NCBI GenBank assembly: GCA_029216955.1
Contig: JANAVB010016199.1
Location: 12,457,214 to 12,521,213, forward strand
DNA from: Iris pallida
Taxonomy: Eukaryota > Streptophyta > Magnoliopsida > Asparagales > Iridaceae
Length of the DNA stretch: 64,000 nucleotides
Direction: 5' to 3'
Shown here: in pieces, positions 12,457 through 23,661 of the stretch
Numbering within the stretch: position 1 is the stretch's first letter
How the letters are laid out: each line of letters starts with the position of its first letter
Made by a program: the position numbers and the translations under genes
The notes under the pieces: generated by a model
Database searches by the model: none
The model's input: only the letters and a program-made list of their open reading frames with translations
Told to the model about the DNA's origin: nothing

Positions 12457-13153
12457 AAGTGTCTGTTCACAACTCAAGACGAAAGCTGGGTATGACATAT
12501 GCGTCTGGGACATGCAAACATGGACACTATTGCAAGATTGTCCACCAAAAAACTGGTAAGAGGCTTACTGATATTAATTTCAAGAAAGATATAGTCTGTG
12601 CCGAATGTGAAAAGAATAAGACATCTAGATCATCATTTAAATCAATAAACGCTGTAAGTACCTCTAGACCTCTACAATTATTACATATGGACTTATTTGG
12701 ACTAAGTAGAGTCGTTAGTCTTAGCGGTAAGCTATACGCTTACGTGATAGTTGATGACTATTCACGATATACTTGGGTTTATTTCTTGCAAATAAAAATG
12801 AGGACTTTTCAAAATTTGTATCTTTTTGTAAAAAGGTACAAAATGAGAAAGGATTCATAATTACTCGGATACGAAGTGATCATGGAGGAGAATTCGATAA
12901 CCATGAGTTTAAATCTTTTTATGATTCAAATAGACTATCACATGAATTCTCTTGCCCCAGAACTCCTCAACAGAATGGCGTTGTGAAGAGGAATAATAGA
13001 ACTCTTGTGATATGGCCAGAGTTATGCTTAACCAGCATAATCTTCCAAAATACTTTTGGGCAGAAGCTGTCTATACAACATGCCATATTTTAAAAAGAGT
13101 TCTTATTAGACCTGTCTCTAAAAAGACTCCTTATGAATTATGGTTTAATAGAA
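12453..13153 (+). pseudogene. Copia GAG-pre-integrase and integrase core, truncated
   Basis: Two overlapping frames. 12453-12860 has the end of GAG-pre-integrase (INFKKDIVCAECEKNKT) and the first integrase Asp in LLHMDLFG, then VIVDDYSRYTWVYFL. 12773-13093 has TRIRSDHGGEFDNHEF (second Asp) and CPRTPQQNGVVKRNNRT, where the Glu of VVERKNRT is replaced by Lys, so the DDE triad is lost. The sequence ends at YELWFNRTP against the gypsy LTR. Confidence 0.88.
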
Positions 13154-15080
13154 CTCCTATCAAGTAGTGCCCTGATCCCATTGCGGAGCACAGATCTGGC
13201 TAGCGGCCGAATGATCGAGTCAGATGAGATTGGGGAAACTATACTTGGGGAAACTTTACCAGGATCGCGAGATAATGAATTGAGATCCTTTCCTCGTTAT
13301 GGATTGGACTCTTTTGAAATGATGCCCAAGATGCAGTAGCACGCATCTTGGGGGAAGAGTTATATATAAGAGTCGCTTGTCCTGAGACCGTAGCCCTACT
13401 GATTTTCGATGTCGCTTTCGCTGTTGGCTTTTGTGTACGTTTTCGTGATTGTTTTTTATGAATGTTTTCATGGATTTACTTTCACTGTCTGCGCATTCAT
13501 ATCGAATCACTGAGAGAAAGAGAAAAAAATATGTTGACCAAATGTTGGGGCCAATACAGGTGCTAACGCAGTGAACCGAGCTTGACATTGCGTGAAAGAC
13601 CTTTTTCTCTCGACAATTCACCAACAAGTGAGTGGCTTTGATCCTTCGACGATCCTTAATCTTTGCGCATAACAAAGGCAGACTTGTTATTGCGTTCGGT
13701 GCTTAATAAAAGATGCCTAGTATTAACTCGAAAAGATAATGAAAGATAAATTATCACATGGCTAGGCTTATGTTGCAAATCAAATATTGCCATGTATGCC
13801 ACGATATAAACTGTTGAACAGGTAATGCAAATACCCAAACACTGGGCGGTAAGTATATCGGACTTCAGTTCGAAAGATTGGTAACACAAATGAATAGTCC
13901 CTTGGTTGGATAAATGAGTATGCGAGCCTATGGCTCAAGGCAAGATGGTAAGATATTAAGATGGCAAGATGAATGAGAAATGTGGCTTATTTACTTGAAT
14001 TCTGTTATCGTGCATGTATGTTTCTTATTTAGTTAAGTTGTATTCACATGCATGGTCATGGACAACTTGTATACAAGGTATAGTTCCTCGAACGGTACTT
14101 CGAGGCTACAGAACTGATTGGGCCTAGGAGGAACAATAGTACTGAAGTAGTAGCACAGTGCTGAAGTAGTAGCACGGTCTTTCGGGAACCTTCTAGTCGG
14201 GCTACCTACCCACCGCTGAAGGAGAGCCGTCTGACCATGATGTCCAAGATGGTGTGTAGTCAGTGACCTTTATATAGACAGGTGGCATAGCTAACAATGT
14301 CTTATGTAGGTAAGAGTAAGTGTTACTCATATATATACAGGGATGGCTATCGACCGTGGGTAAGATTCACCAAATCGGTGAACGATATGAATTGCTTATG
14401 TTAGAACAATATGAATTGCTTATGTTTCTAACATCAATGTATGATTCTTATGTTTTCTATCAATATGAATTATTAATGGACCCTAAGGCAAGATAGAAAG
14501 ATCACAAATCAATAGTGTACATTCACATAATTTACTACTGTTGATTTATGGTGAGATTGGTTACGGCGGCTCACCAGTACTTATGTGGCAATGTACTGAC
14601 CCTCGTCTCCACAGGTGCCAGGAACCTAGTGGATAATCTTAAACGCTGAAGACTTGTTGTCCGACTCTTTAGAAGCTTCATACTTCCTTAAAGTTTCTAC
14701 TTGAAGAAGGCATCTTGCTGAAGGTGGATATTGCCACATTTTTAATAAAAGGATATGATGTATGGAACAAGTTATATCTCATTTCAATATTTCTACAAGT
14801 TTTAGCCAAGTTTAGCATTTCATCTCGACTGTTTGATAGCCTTATATTTTCTATGCAAACTTATCAATAAAGAGCTTATTTCAGATTCCATCTGTGTTCT
14901 TCAATTTCTTTGTGAATTTGCTGCAAAACTCTATTCAAAATGTCTCTTTACAAAAATGTACACGAGCACGCCTTGTACAAGTGAAACTCCAGACTTGTAC
15001 GACATCACGTCTTTGCGAGGACAAACGATTTGGTGTGAATCAAAGCAAAGGCGAACTATTCTCCGAATCGGGGCATGACA
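13154..15080 (+). repeat. Ty3/gypsy 5' LTR
   Basis: About 1.9 kb ending GGGGCATGACA at 15080, just before the primer site. The left end TGCCCTGATCCC is an imperfect inverted match of the right end, so the first bases are altered and the start is accurate only to a few bases. A TATATATAAG at 13361-13370 and an AATAAA at 14866-14871 fit promoter and poly(A) signal on the plus strand. No coding sequence seen in it. Confidence 0.7.
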
Positions 15081-15083
15081 GTT

Positions 15084-15095
15084 TGGTATCAGAGT
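15084..15095 (+). promoter_or_regulatory. Primer binding site (initiator tRNA-Met)
   Basis: TGGTATCAGAGT, 11 of 12 bases complementary to the plant initiator tRNA-Met 3' end, three bases after the LTR. Confidence 0.8.
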
Positions 15096-15259
15096 ACGAC
15101 TTTACTTCCTTAGGAATTTCTTGGTTTTATAATTTCAAAAATGACACAAGCTTTATTGATTTTTGAAAACTTTGGTTTTATATGTCCCGAAATGAGATGT
15201 TCCATACAATAAGTCCATAAATATTTTATGAGACTAACAAACTTCTCTGTGTTGCAGAG

Positions 15260-15705
15260 ATGATGAAGGCGACCACCACGAACAATGCAAGTAGCTCAAG
15301 GGCGGTAGTCTTAACCGACCCAATGGAGAGGATGCTGGCTATGATGGAGAGCCAGCAAATGCAAAATGCAAAGCAATTTGAAGCCCAACAAAAGTAGCTA
15401 GATACCCTACAACAGTTGGTCCGATCAGTGGTGAACAATGGGCTCAGGGCACTCCAGTCTCAAGGAAGAGAGATTGTGGAGGCAGAAGAACCCTAGGCGG
15501 CTAAGAAAACAAGTGCTATGACCGGCAATACAAAGTTCAGAAAAATTTGCAATAAGAAATTCAAAGGGACGGAGGAAGCCACCATTGCTATGGATTGGCT
15601 AGTTGAAGTGGAGGACCACCTGGAAGCCTTGGGTAATACTGGATCCAAGAGAGTATCGTGTGCGAAACTACTGCTGGTTTCTAACGCACACTACTGGTGG
15701 CAAGT
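15260..15705 (+). pseudogene. Ty3/gypsy gag, first part
   Basis: Capsid-domain start. 15518-15705 reads MTGNTKFRKICNKKFKG, EEATIAMDWLVEVEDHLEAL and ends ...AHYWWQV at the insertion point. The stretch before 15518 is the gag N-terminus (Met/Gln-rich, with a stop near 15395 and another at 15494). The frame resumes at 18794 after the inserted LTR. Confidence 0.82.
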
Positions 15706-18700
15706 TGTCACGCCCCAGAACCAGAATACTGGAGAGCGGGGGAATGACTCAGCCAGCTACGTATTACGGGTAGATGAATATCGTATAATACGATCAATGC
15801 TGTCTAAAAGACGAGGGGGGCATACTACATGAAAGTCTCACTATGGTCACTTCACATCTATTGTCTCAAACATTCAAACAAGAAACAGTAATAGAGAACA
15901 TGTAAGATAAAGCAGTAAGGCGTCCCAAACGCTCTGTCAAGATGTTCTTGATATTTGGCTTTACAAAACATAGCCAAATTGATGTAGCAAAAGTATACAC
16001 AATTGTTATCAGCTGCAGTCTGACTTTAATTACAATTATGTAAAAGTAAGTACAAGACAATCCGACTAACATGTCGGTGCCAAACGGCTAAGTATAAAGT
16101 AAGTGACAAAACGAGCGGTGAAGTAAGAAACCCACTCGAGTCCTCCTGCGATCATCCCTCTAGTGTTGACCATCTTGGAGGTAGAAGTAAGCTGGATCCT
16201 CGGGGACCGACTCTAAATCTGGCCATGCAAAACCAGAGAGGTTAGACCTCTAATAGCAAGTACCACAAGGAAGCACGACATGAGAACTAAAACCAGTAAG
16301 TAAGAGAATATAATAATAGATCTCTGCTTTCCACTAGGATTCACATCACATCACGACACTTCGAACCAACCTCCCAACCAAACAAGGACAGAAGTTGGCC
16401 CGTCATGTCCTGACATTCTGATCATCCCAGTTAGGTAACAGAGTAGGTACAGTGCACAAACAAATCAATTTAAACGGCTATTCAACTACTACGGCTTGCT
16501 ATTGTGAGTCCCAAGTTATCCTGGAATAATGCAATTAGGGATTCCTCAGTTCTTACTATGTGCAAGCAAGGCTAGTCTATCAAGTGAATCATGTGCGCCA
16601 TGCATGAATTAGACGAGTCCTAGCAGGACGCCCGTCAATATACAATATACAATAATAATAAAAGCAGATATTGTTCCCTGCCCGTGTGGCAGTTTTACAG
16701 TATCTGTGGGAACCAGCCGGCCCGTCGGGTATTACTTGTCCCAAGGGGGCTGCCATGTAAGAACTCGGGAATCCATTCTCTCCATGCCATCATTATTTTA
16801 TTTAACTTAATAGTCCCTACGTTGAGTGAAATCCCATGCCGTGGATCATGGTCATTCAAATGAGTACTTTCATACGGGGTACGATATGCACAACTCTACA
16901 ACGATACCAGTGCGGTTAGGTTGCAGGTCTTACATAGCCTAATGCAACAATCAAATCTAACCACGGTAATCATGCCTTGACCATAAAGTACACATGCTTC
17001 TTTTGTAGAAAATAAATAAGTAAATAAATAAATAAATAGATTGAAGCCTGCATGTGCATGTATGTCAATATTCGGGATCAGCCAGTCGATTATAATAGTT
17101 CATAACATGAACGTGTCTCATTCATTCAATTCAATAAGACGACTGGCCAGTCTCTTAGTTCCAACTAGGAATGCATGATCAATTTAGTCAAGATAACCAT
17201 TATTATCAATGGTAACAAGGCATGAAAGTTAATTAATATTAAATGGGGTCGAGTCTATAACTCTCAAGGTTTAATTCCAGTCAATCGGGGTATCTATGCT
17301 CAATTCACGACACATGGTACATCCCACGTAACAATCCATATTTAACAGAAATATTAACATATCATGATTTTATCAAGTTTATGCCAAAAGGCGTAAGGAT
17401 ATAAAATGGACGTTAAATATCTAATAAAATATCAATATACAGGGCTATAGAAGATCCAGGGTAAGTAAGGTCAGCGTACGCTCAAGTCAGGCTACGCTCA
17501 AGTCAGCGTACGCTCAGGTCAAAGAGGCAGCGTATGGGCTCCATACGACTCCTCACCATCCAAGTGAGCATATGAACTCCATACGACTCATGACCATTCA
17601 AGTCAGCGTATGCAAGTCATACGCTCCCAAAAGGCAGCGTATGAACTCCATACGACTCCTGACCATTCAAGTCAGCGTATGCAAGTCATACGCTCCCAAA
17701 AGGCAGCGTATGGACTCCATACGACTCCTGACCATTCAAGTCAGCGTATGGACTCCATACGACTCCTGACCATTCAAGTCAGCGTATGCAGGTCATACGC
17801 TCCCAAAAGGCAGCGTATGGACTCCATACGACTCCTGACCATTCAAGTCAGCGTATGCAAGTCATACGCTCCCAAAAGGCAGCGTATGGACTCCATACGA
17901 CATACGCTTCCAAAAGGTAGCGTATGCAAGACACACGCTTCCTAAAAAGGTAGCGTATGGACTCCATACTGCGCTACGCTAAAGAGCGCGCACAGCTCAG
18001 TGACGCAAGCTAAAAAGCTAGTGTAGACTGCTCACTGTCTTCTCCAAACAGCAAGAACTCCATGGTTGCATCCAAAAGCTTCAAAAGTCCATAACTTGGT
18101 CAAAACAAGTCCAAATCCAACTTTCCAAAGGTCAAAATTGGGTAGAATAAACTTCTCTACAACATGGAACCATCAAAACTTGCATACAAAGAAGTTTGAT
18201 AGATCAAAACCACCAAACTCCAAAAATAACTCATTTCTAGATCTACAAAAATTAAGACTTCGAAATGAAAAATGCCAAGTTCTAAACTCTCTTAGGATCA
18301 CGAGAGGAAGATAAATGAACCATAAAAAAACATGGGTTCTCATGTGGAGAAAGTTGTACTTGCCTACGGTTTGGTAGGTGGAGAGAGTAATGAAGAAGAA
18401 GAAGAGGAGTAATGGTGAGAATGTGAGTTTTTGAGGAGAGAGAAAGAGATGTAAGCTTTAAATATGGAAGGGGTGGTAGGTGGGAGCTAATAGGCCGGGT
18501 CTAATGGATCCAATGGGTCTAATGGGTCCAACCAAAGCCAACCCGAACCCAAATAAGCAAGACTAAGGTAGGGAATAAAAGCAGAAAATAAAGTGCAAAA
18601 ATAAAATGTAGGTAATAAAATTGCAGAAATATAATTGCAGGAAATAAATTAACATGAAAATTTAAAGAGCAGATTAATTGATTAACATGAAATGAAAAGA

Positions 18701-18793
18701 ATTTAAATACAGGATAATACATGATAAATACTAAATAAATACACATGAGTTGTACATGTATAAAAATATACATTCTGGGAACGAGGAGTGACA
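15706..18793 (-). mobile_element. Solo LTR of a Ty3/gypsy element inserted in gag
   Basis: A 3088-bp insertion with termini TGTCACGCCCC at 15706 and GAGTGACA at 18793, flanked by the 5-bp duplication CAAGT (15701-15705 and 18794-18798). Taking out the insertion and one CAAGT leaves the gag reading frame continuous across the join. There is no internal coding region, so it is a solo LTR. A TATTTAAA on the minus strand (18457-18464) followed by a CT-rich leader, and the GGGGCGTGACA-type end, place its transcription on the minus strand. Confidence 0.88.
17461..17970. repeat. Palindromic tandem repeat inside the solo LTR
   Basis: Alternating units of about 38 bp (CAGCGTATGGACTCCATACG then ACTCCTGACCATTCAAGT) and about 31 bp (CAGCGTATGCAAGTCATACG then CTCCCAAAAGG). 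Each unit has a self-complementary core (CGTATG...CATACG). At least ten such cores occur in about 500 bp, with degenerate leaders at 17461-17530. Confidence 0.9.
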
Positions 18794-19540
18794 CAAGTTC
18801 AGAAAAGGATACTTGCGGGGGTGAATGGGACAACAAAAATTACTTGGAAAATGTTCCGGGAGGCCTTTCTTGCTCAGTATTTCTCGTCGGCTAAGCAGCG
18901 AGCAAAGGAATTAGAGTTCCAAAAGCTTGAATAGCGAAACTTGACGGTGAAACTGTGTGAGACAGAATTCTCAAGTCTGTCTCATTATGCTATTATGAAG
19001 TTTACTGATGAAGCGTCTAAGGCTCGTCGGTTTGAGCAGGGCTTGAGGCCTGCTCTGAAGGCTCAAGTTGTGGTCTAGAAGTATAATACTTTTCAGGAGT
19101 CTTATGAGCACGCAAAGGAGTTGGACCCACACTATCCTACGACGATGCCAGTACAAGCGTCGGTGCAGAATATGCATAATAAGAGACCGAATGGTGGTGG
19201 TAGGTATTAGGCGCCAAAGTGCCAGAATCACGGTGGCTATCAACGACCCAACCAGGGTGCACCATTCTGCAATAAGTGCCACAACAGAGGGCACTTCGCT
19301 AATGAATGTCAGGTGCTAGAGGGTGGATGCTTCAAATGTGGTCGTATGGGCTACGGTTTCATAGACTGTCCAAGGAGGGGTCATTAGAAGCCTCCGAAGC
19401 AGCAACATCACCACCAGTATCAACAGAATTGTGAACAGACACCACGACCCCATAAGCTGCCACAGAATCAGAGGCCCGGTGCTCAGGATCGAGTCTTTGC
19501 ATTGACTCAGGAGGAGTCACTTGCATCAGATACTGTCGTG
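18794..19540 (+). pseudogene. Ty3/gypsy gag, second part with two zinc knuckles
   Basis: Continues the capsid domain (ITWKMFREAFLAQYF, LSHYAIMKFTDEASKARRF, EQGLRPALKAQV) with isolated stops. Two CCHC knuckles follow: CNKCHNRGHFANEC (19268-19309), intact, and CFKCGRMGYGFIDC (about 19330-19371), in which the zinc-binding His is replaced by Tyr. A Gln/His/Pro-rich spacer leads to the protease. Confidence 0.85.
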
Positions 19541-20031
19541 ACCGGTATATTATTATTTAATAGCATTCCTGTATGTACTTTATTTGATTCTGGTGCTACG
19601 CATAATTTTATATCTGAAAATTATGCTAAAGAACATGGAATAAAATGTCAATACTGAATGTATATCTTAGAGTTAGTACTCCATCAGGAGTGGAGATACC
19701 TACTAACATGATATGTAGGGATGGTTATATATGTATCGGAGACAGGAAGCTATCGTTGGATGTAATCGTACTTGATATTAAGGAATATGATATCATTCTG
19801 GGAATGGGTTGGTTAAGTGCATGTTGTGCAACGATTGACTATGCGAAGAAGCGAGTTGTGTTTCGTCTACCTGAAGAAATAGAATTCTTTTACCCGGTCG
19901 GTTTGTCGACGAAGATACCGATGGTGATTTCAGCTACTACGGCCCGACGAATGTTACATTCTGGCTGCGAAGTGTATCTTGCTTCTGTGCGAGACACATG
20001 CGAGAATGGTGCAGACTCAGCTAATACTTAA
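19541..20031 (+). pseudogene. Ty3/gypsy aspartic protease
   Basis: LFDSGATHNFISENYAKEHG around 19580-19635 holds the catalytic DSGA. After a frame break the 19645-20031 frame continues with LRVSTPSGVEIPTNMICRDG and IILGMGWLSACCATIDY, the second protease half. It ends at a TAA just before the RT connection. Confidence 0.85.
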
Positions 20032-20039
20032 GTCGTGGT

Positions 20040-20942
20040 AGAATTTTTTGATGTGTTTCCTAACGAGATATCCGGAATGCCTCCGGACCGAGAGATCGAA
20101 TTCACTATCGATACATTTCCAGATGCTCGTCCGATCTCAAGGGCCCCGTACAGGATAGCGCCTGCTGAATTAAAGGAACTCAAAGTGTAATACAAGAATT
20201 ATTGGACAGGGGATATATCAGACCAAGTATTTCTTCGTGGGGTGCTCCGGTGCTATTTGTAAAGAAGAAGGATGGATCGATACGGCTGTGCATCGACTAT
20301 CGCGAACTAAATAAAGTTACTATTTGGAACAAGTACTCATTGCCTTGAATAGTCATCCTCTTCGATCATCTGCAAGGGGCGTCTATATTTTCAAAGATTT
20401 ATCATCGCCCAGGCTAACATCATTTGAAGATCAAACCAGATGACATTCCAAAGTTCGTATTCCGAACCAAATATGGACACTATAAATTCTTGGTCATGCC
20501 CTTCGGACTGACCAATGCCCCTGCCGCTTTCATGGATATGATGAACAGAGTCTTCCGGCCCTTCTTGGATAAATTTACGGTCGTGTTCATCGATGATATC
20601 CTAATCTACTCAAAAAACAGAGAAGACCATGCAAAGCATTTGAGAACAGTGTTACAGACTCTACGAAAAAATTAGCTCTATGCCAAGTTGAGCAAATATA
20701 AATTTTGGATGAGTAGCGTGTCATTTCTAGGGCACGTTATCTCGGTGGATGGTGTGTTTGTTGACCCAAAGAAAATTGAAGCTGTAGTAGATTGGAAACA
20801 ACCCACGTCGACGAGTGAGATCCAAAGTTTCTCCGGCTTGGGAGGCTACTACAGGAAGTTTGTCAAAGATTTTTCGAAAGTGGCAGCGTCTTTAACTCAG
20901 CTAACCCAGAAGGGAGTTGTATTTGATTGGAACGATGAGTAG
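20040..20942 (+). pseudogene. Ty3/gypsy reverse transcriptase
   Basis: The 20040-20420 part is recognisable in pieces ([35 protein letters not shown]) with stops and frameshifts. 20424-20675 has [33 protein letters not shown] and the catalytic [12 protein letters not shown] stop at 20673-20675 separates it from 20688-20942 ([32 protein letters not shown]), the RT thumb/connection. Confidence 0.9.
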
Positions 20943-20974
20943 AGGCTAGCTTTTAAAATCTGAAGCAACGTCTC

Positions 20975-21382
20975 GTGTCAGCTCCAATCCTTGCACTTCT
21001 ACGCGGCGTTGTGGGATTTCAGATATACAATAATGCGTCCGGATTGGGTTTAGGATGTGTATTGACTCAGAGAGGGAAATTGATATCGTATGCCTCAAGA
21101 CAGCTTAAGCCGTACGAGAAAAAATATCCAACACATGATTTAGAATTGGCAGCGATAGTATTTGCATTAAAGTTATGGCGGCATTACTTGTACGGAGTGG
21201 CTTGCGAGAACTTCACCGATCATAAGAGCCTGAAGTACATTTTCACTCAAAAAGATTTGAATTTGCGACAAAGACGTTGGTTGGAACTAATAAAAGACTG
21301 CGCCCTAACGATCGCGTACACCCCAAGAAAAGACAATGTGGCGGCGGATGCGTTAAGTCAGAACTTTATGAGTCAGTGTTGA
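20975..21382 (+). pseudogene. Ty3/gypsy RNase H
   Basis: Degrades the RNA strand after copying. [17 protein letters not shown] is the active-site start, with YNNAS in place of the usual YSDAS, so the first catalytic Asp is gone. [40 protein letters not shown] and NVAADALSQ follow in order. The region 21383-21756 holds the linker and the start of integrase (HPGSTKMYKDLRTTFWWHG), where homology ends. Confidence 0.88.
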
Positions 21383-21756
21383 CAAACGGATACTAGAAGA
21401 GTTAGAGAGCATAGGAATTGAGCTCCAAATTCGAAGCCGAAATGTACAATTGGCTCAACTTCAACTTGAGCCGAGTTTGTTAGAAAAGATTAAGACAACC
21501 CAGAGGACGGATGAGTTCTTGATAAAGATTGACAAAATAATGGAAAAGGGTGAAGCAGGTGACTTCACCAGGCACGAGGATGGTTCGTTGTGACTCAAAG
21601 GGAGGCTATGTGTTCCGAAGGATGAAGAACACCGGAAAGAAATCTTGACGGAGGCTCACTACGCCAAGTATTCTTTGCACCCAGGAAGTACAAAAATGTA
21701 TAAAGATTTGCGTACGACCTTTTGGTGGCACGGAATAAAACGAGATGTGGCCCTAC

Positions 21757-22080
21757 ACACGGTTACCATGTCTCTCTACTGTAATATACAGTAGAAAGAG
21801 TTGGGAGGATTATGTCAAAACACACGGCTTAAAAAATTATGACATGTTAGTCTTCCGACACCGCGGTAACATGATATTCACATTAAGGGTCTTTGACAAG
21901 ATGACATGTTGTGAAAAAATATATCCTTATAGTTCTCCTACGGATGTTGAAGAAAACCTCTGTACTTCCTCCGGGTTATGCCGCCGGCTGTGCTGCTTCC
22001 CCCTCCTCTTCCTGCCCACTTCTTCTCCCCCGACTCTACACTTGAGGTGGATATCATATGTGGTTGAGAGAGTCAAATAA
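21757..22080 (+). pseudogene. B3 DNA-binding domain fragment (REM-like)
   Basis: The frame contains SRKSWEDYVKTHGLKNYDM, then LVFRHRGNMIFTLRVFDKM and CCEKIY. This is the second half of a plant B3 domain (pattern W..F/Y....L..D.LVFR..G...F.v.iFD...CEK), as in REM-type transcription factors. The N-terminal half of the domain is missing: the left edge joins gypsy integrase sequence. After about 21960 the translation becomes low-complexity. No start, introns or other domains can be assigned, so I call it a gene fragment. The SIRE element is inserted 27 bp after its last codon. Confidence 0.7.
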
Positions 22081-22107
22081 GAAGAAGGGAAGTAGGGAGG
22101 AGCAGAT

Positions 22108-23051
22108 TGAAGAACAGTTTGGCAACTCTAGAGGGGGTGAATAGAGTTTATATAGAAAAATAGCCAATTAAAAATAACTCTTTCACCAACAATAAATAAT
22201 CAGAGTAAAGTGCGGAAAATAAATGAAGAGCAGAAGAGCATACGCAAACACAGCAATTTTAACCTGGTTTCCCTCGTGGAGGACTAGTCCAGGCCTGAGA
22301 ACTCTAGCTCAGGATTAAATCCACTATTTATGAAATAGTAGTTTACAACCCGTGCCTTTTCTTCAGAAGAGCACGTCAACTTCTAACAAAGGATCGCAGT
22401 GGCGATTTGCTTGGAATTGTCCAAGCGACTTCTTCGACTTTTGCACAAGAATCCTAACTGAGAGATGCTGAGCACTCGAGACTTATGAGGCTTGTGGCTA
22501 GTAGATGGGAAGGGTATGGCTTATTGAGCTTATAAGAGAGAAGAGAAGAGAAGATTGGATGAATTAAAATGAGAGAATTCATGCCCTATTTATAGTGTTT
22601 TTATAGGCAGAATTCGGCCAGAATTCGGGTAGGAAAATTCAAAAATTTGGCCGTTGGACAACTAGCAACCAGCTAACCCTAAAATTAGGGTTCCTGATTT
22701 CTAGGGGACAGAGTTCGGCCCGAACTCTGTGTGGAGGCAGAGTTCGGCCCGAACTCTGTCTCCAGAGCACAAAGTGGTTCAAAGGGGCTTTTTGGGCAGT
22801 GTTTGGTTCAGTGGAGCTAGGGATTTTGGGTAGGTTATAGACTAAGTTCCAAGAGCTCAGCATGACTCAGAGTACACAAGTCTAGACTCAATAAAATTAT
22901 AAAATACAGACTCCAGAACACACTGAGAGCCGGAGACTGAGCTGTCATCTATTTTGAACTGAATGCAGTCGTCGTGTGTCGTATTGAATTAATACAAATA
23001 TTATTTAGTCAATGTAGTCAATATTTGGTTGACTGTGACTTTGTGTCAACA
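22108..23051 (-). repeat. SIRE-like 3' LTR
   Basis: 944 bp. By eye it differs from the other LTR by about 12 substitutions and two indels (one of 11 bp near 22620), about 98-99 percent identity. The minus strand has TATAAATAG (22586-22594). Two near-perfect palindromes lie at 22708-22730 and 22738-22758. Confidence 0.95.
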
Positions 23052-23068
23052 ATCTCCCCCATATTGAT
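23052..23068 (-). promoter_or_regulatory. Polypurine tract
   Basis: On the minus strand ATATGGGGGAGATTG leads directly into the LTR start TGTTGACACAAAG, the normal plus-strand primer position. Confidence 0.75.
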
Positions 23069-23661
23069 AATTAACAAAATAATATATGTATATTTCAATA
23101 TTCATACCTGGACACAGTTGATTGTAACATAGCTCCCCCATAAACGATGCCTAAGCTAAAAGAAGATAGCTCCCCCGTAAACCATGAACGGTGTCGAGCT
23201 AGAAGCTATAGCTCTCCCCCGTACAAAATGCATAGAACCTGTGACCTGATAGATAATATTTTCCCAGAGCAAGAACAAGCACAGATATACACAGATATAC
23301 GAATGCATAGAACCTGTGGCCTGATAGATAATATCTCCCAAAAGCAAACCAAGCACAAAACTATAACAATATACATATTTCTCCCCCTTTTGGCAGTTAG
23401 CAATATAAAGAAGCAATGAATAGTAATGCAACCACACCAAGCAGAGAAGAAACAGTGAAATACTAAGCAAAATAAGTCACTGACATAAAGTAAAACTATG
23501 ATAAAGGACAGATAATGTCATCCACCAAACCAAGTGGCCAACTCATAAACAGAGTACATAAAACCAGCTACATAAAACCATAATAAACTAAATAACTGAA
23601 AGCAAAAAAAAAAAAAACTAAGATCATCAGCAGTAGCAGCAGCAGATCGAGCCAATCTCCA
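23069..23661 (-). other. SIRE 3' untranslated region, no ORF
   Basis: About 590 bp between the env-position ORF and the polypurine tract. It contains a direct repeat: GCATAGAACCTGTG with CCTGATAGATAATAT (plus strand) near 23229 and again near 23304. Several CTCCCCC motifs recur (polypurine-like on the minus strand). No coding potential seen. Confidence 0.7.

Larger units (their letters stand above)
9717..13153 (+). mobile_element. Ty1/copia retrotransposon (SIRE-like), truncated
   Basis: 5' LTR remnant, primer site, gag, protease, GAG-pre-integrase and integrase in copia order. The coding sequence stops inside the integrase at YELWFNRTP, where the 5' LTR of the gypsy element starts; RT and RNase H are absent from the window in this orientation. 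Protein sequence is clearly the same family as the intact copy at 22108-31834. Many stops and frameshifts. Confidence 0.9.
13154..21756 (+). mobile_element. Ty3/gypsy retrotransposon, 3' truncated, interrupted by a solo LTR
   Basis: 5' LTR (about 13154-15080), primer site, gag, protease, RT, RNase H and the zinc-binding start of integrase. At about 21756 it breaks off into a B3-domain fragment; integrase core and 3' LTR are missing. Gag is split by the 3088-bp insertion at 15706-18793. Sequence is of the chromovirus type in RT and RNase H. Confidence 0.9.

Noticed and set aside
17461..18000. CRISPR array
   Set aside because: Units are contiguous and palindromic without unique spacers, inside a plant LTR; CRISPR is prokaryotic.
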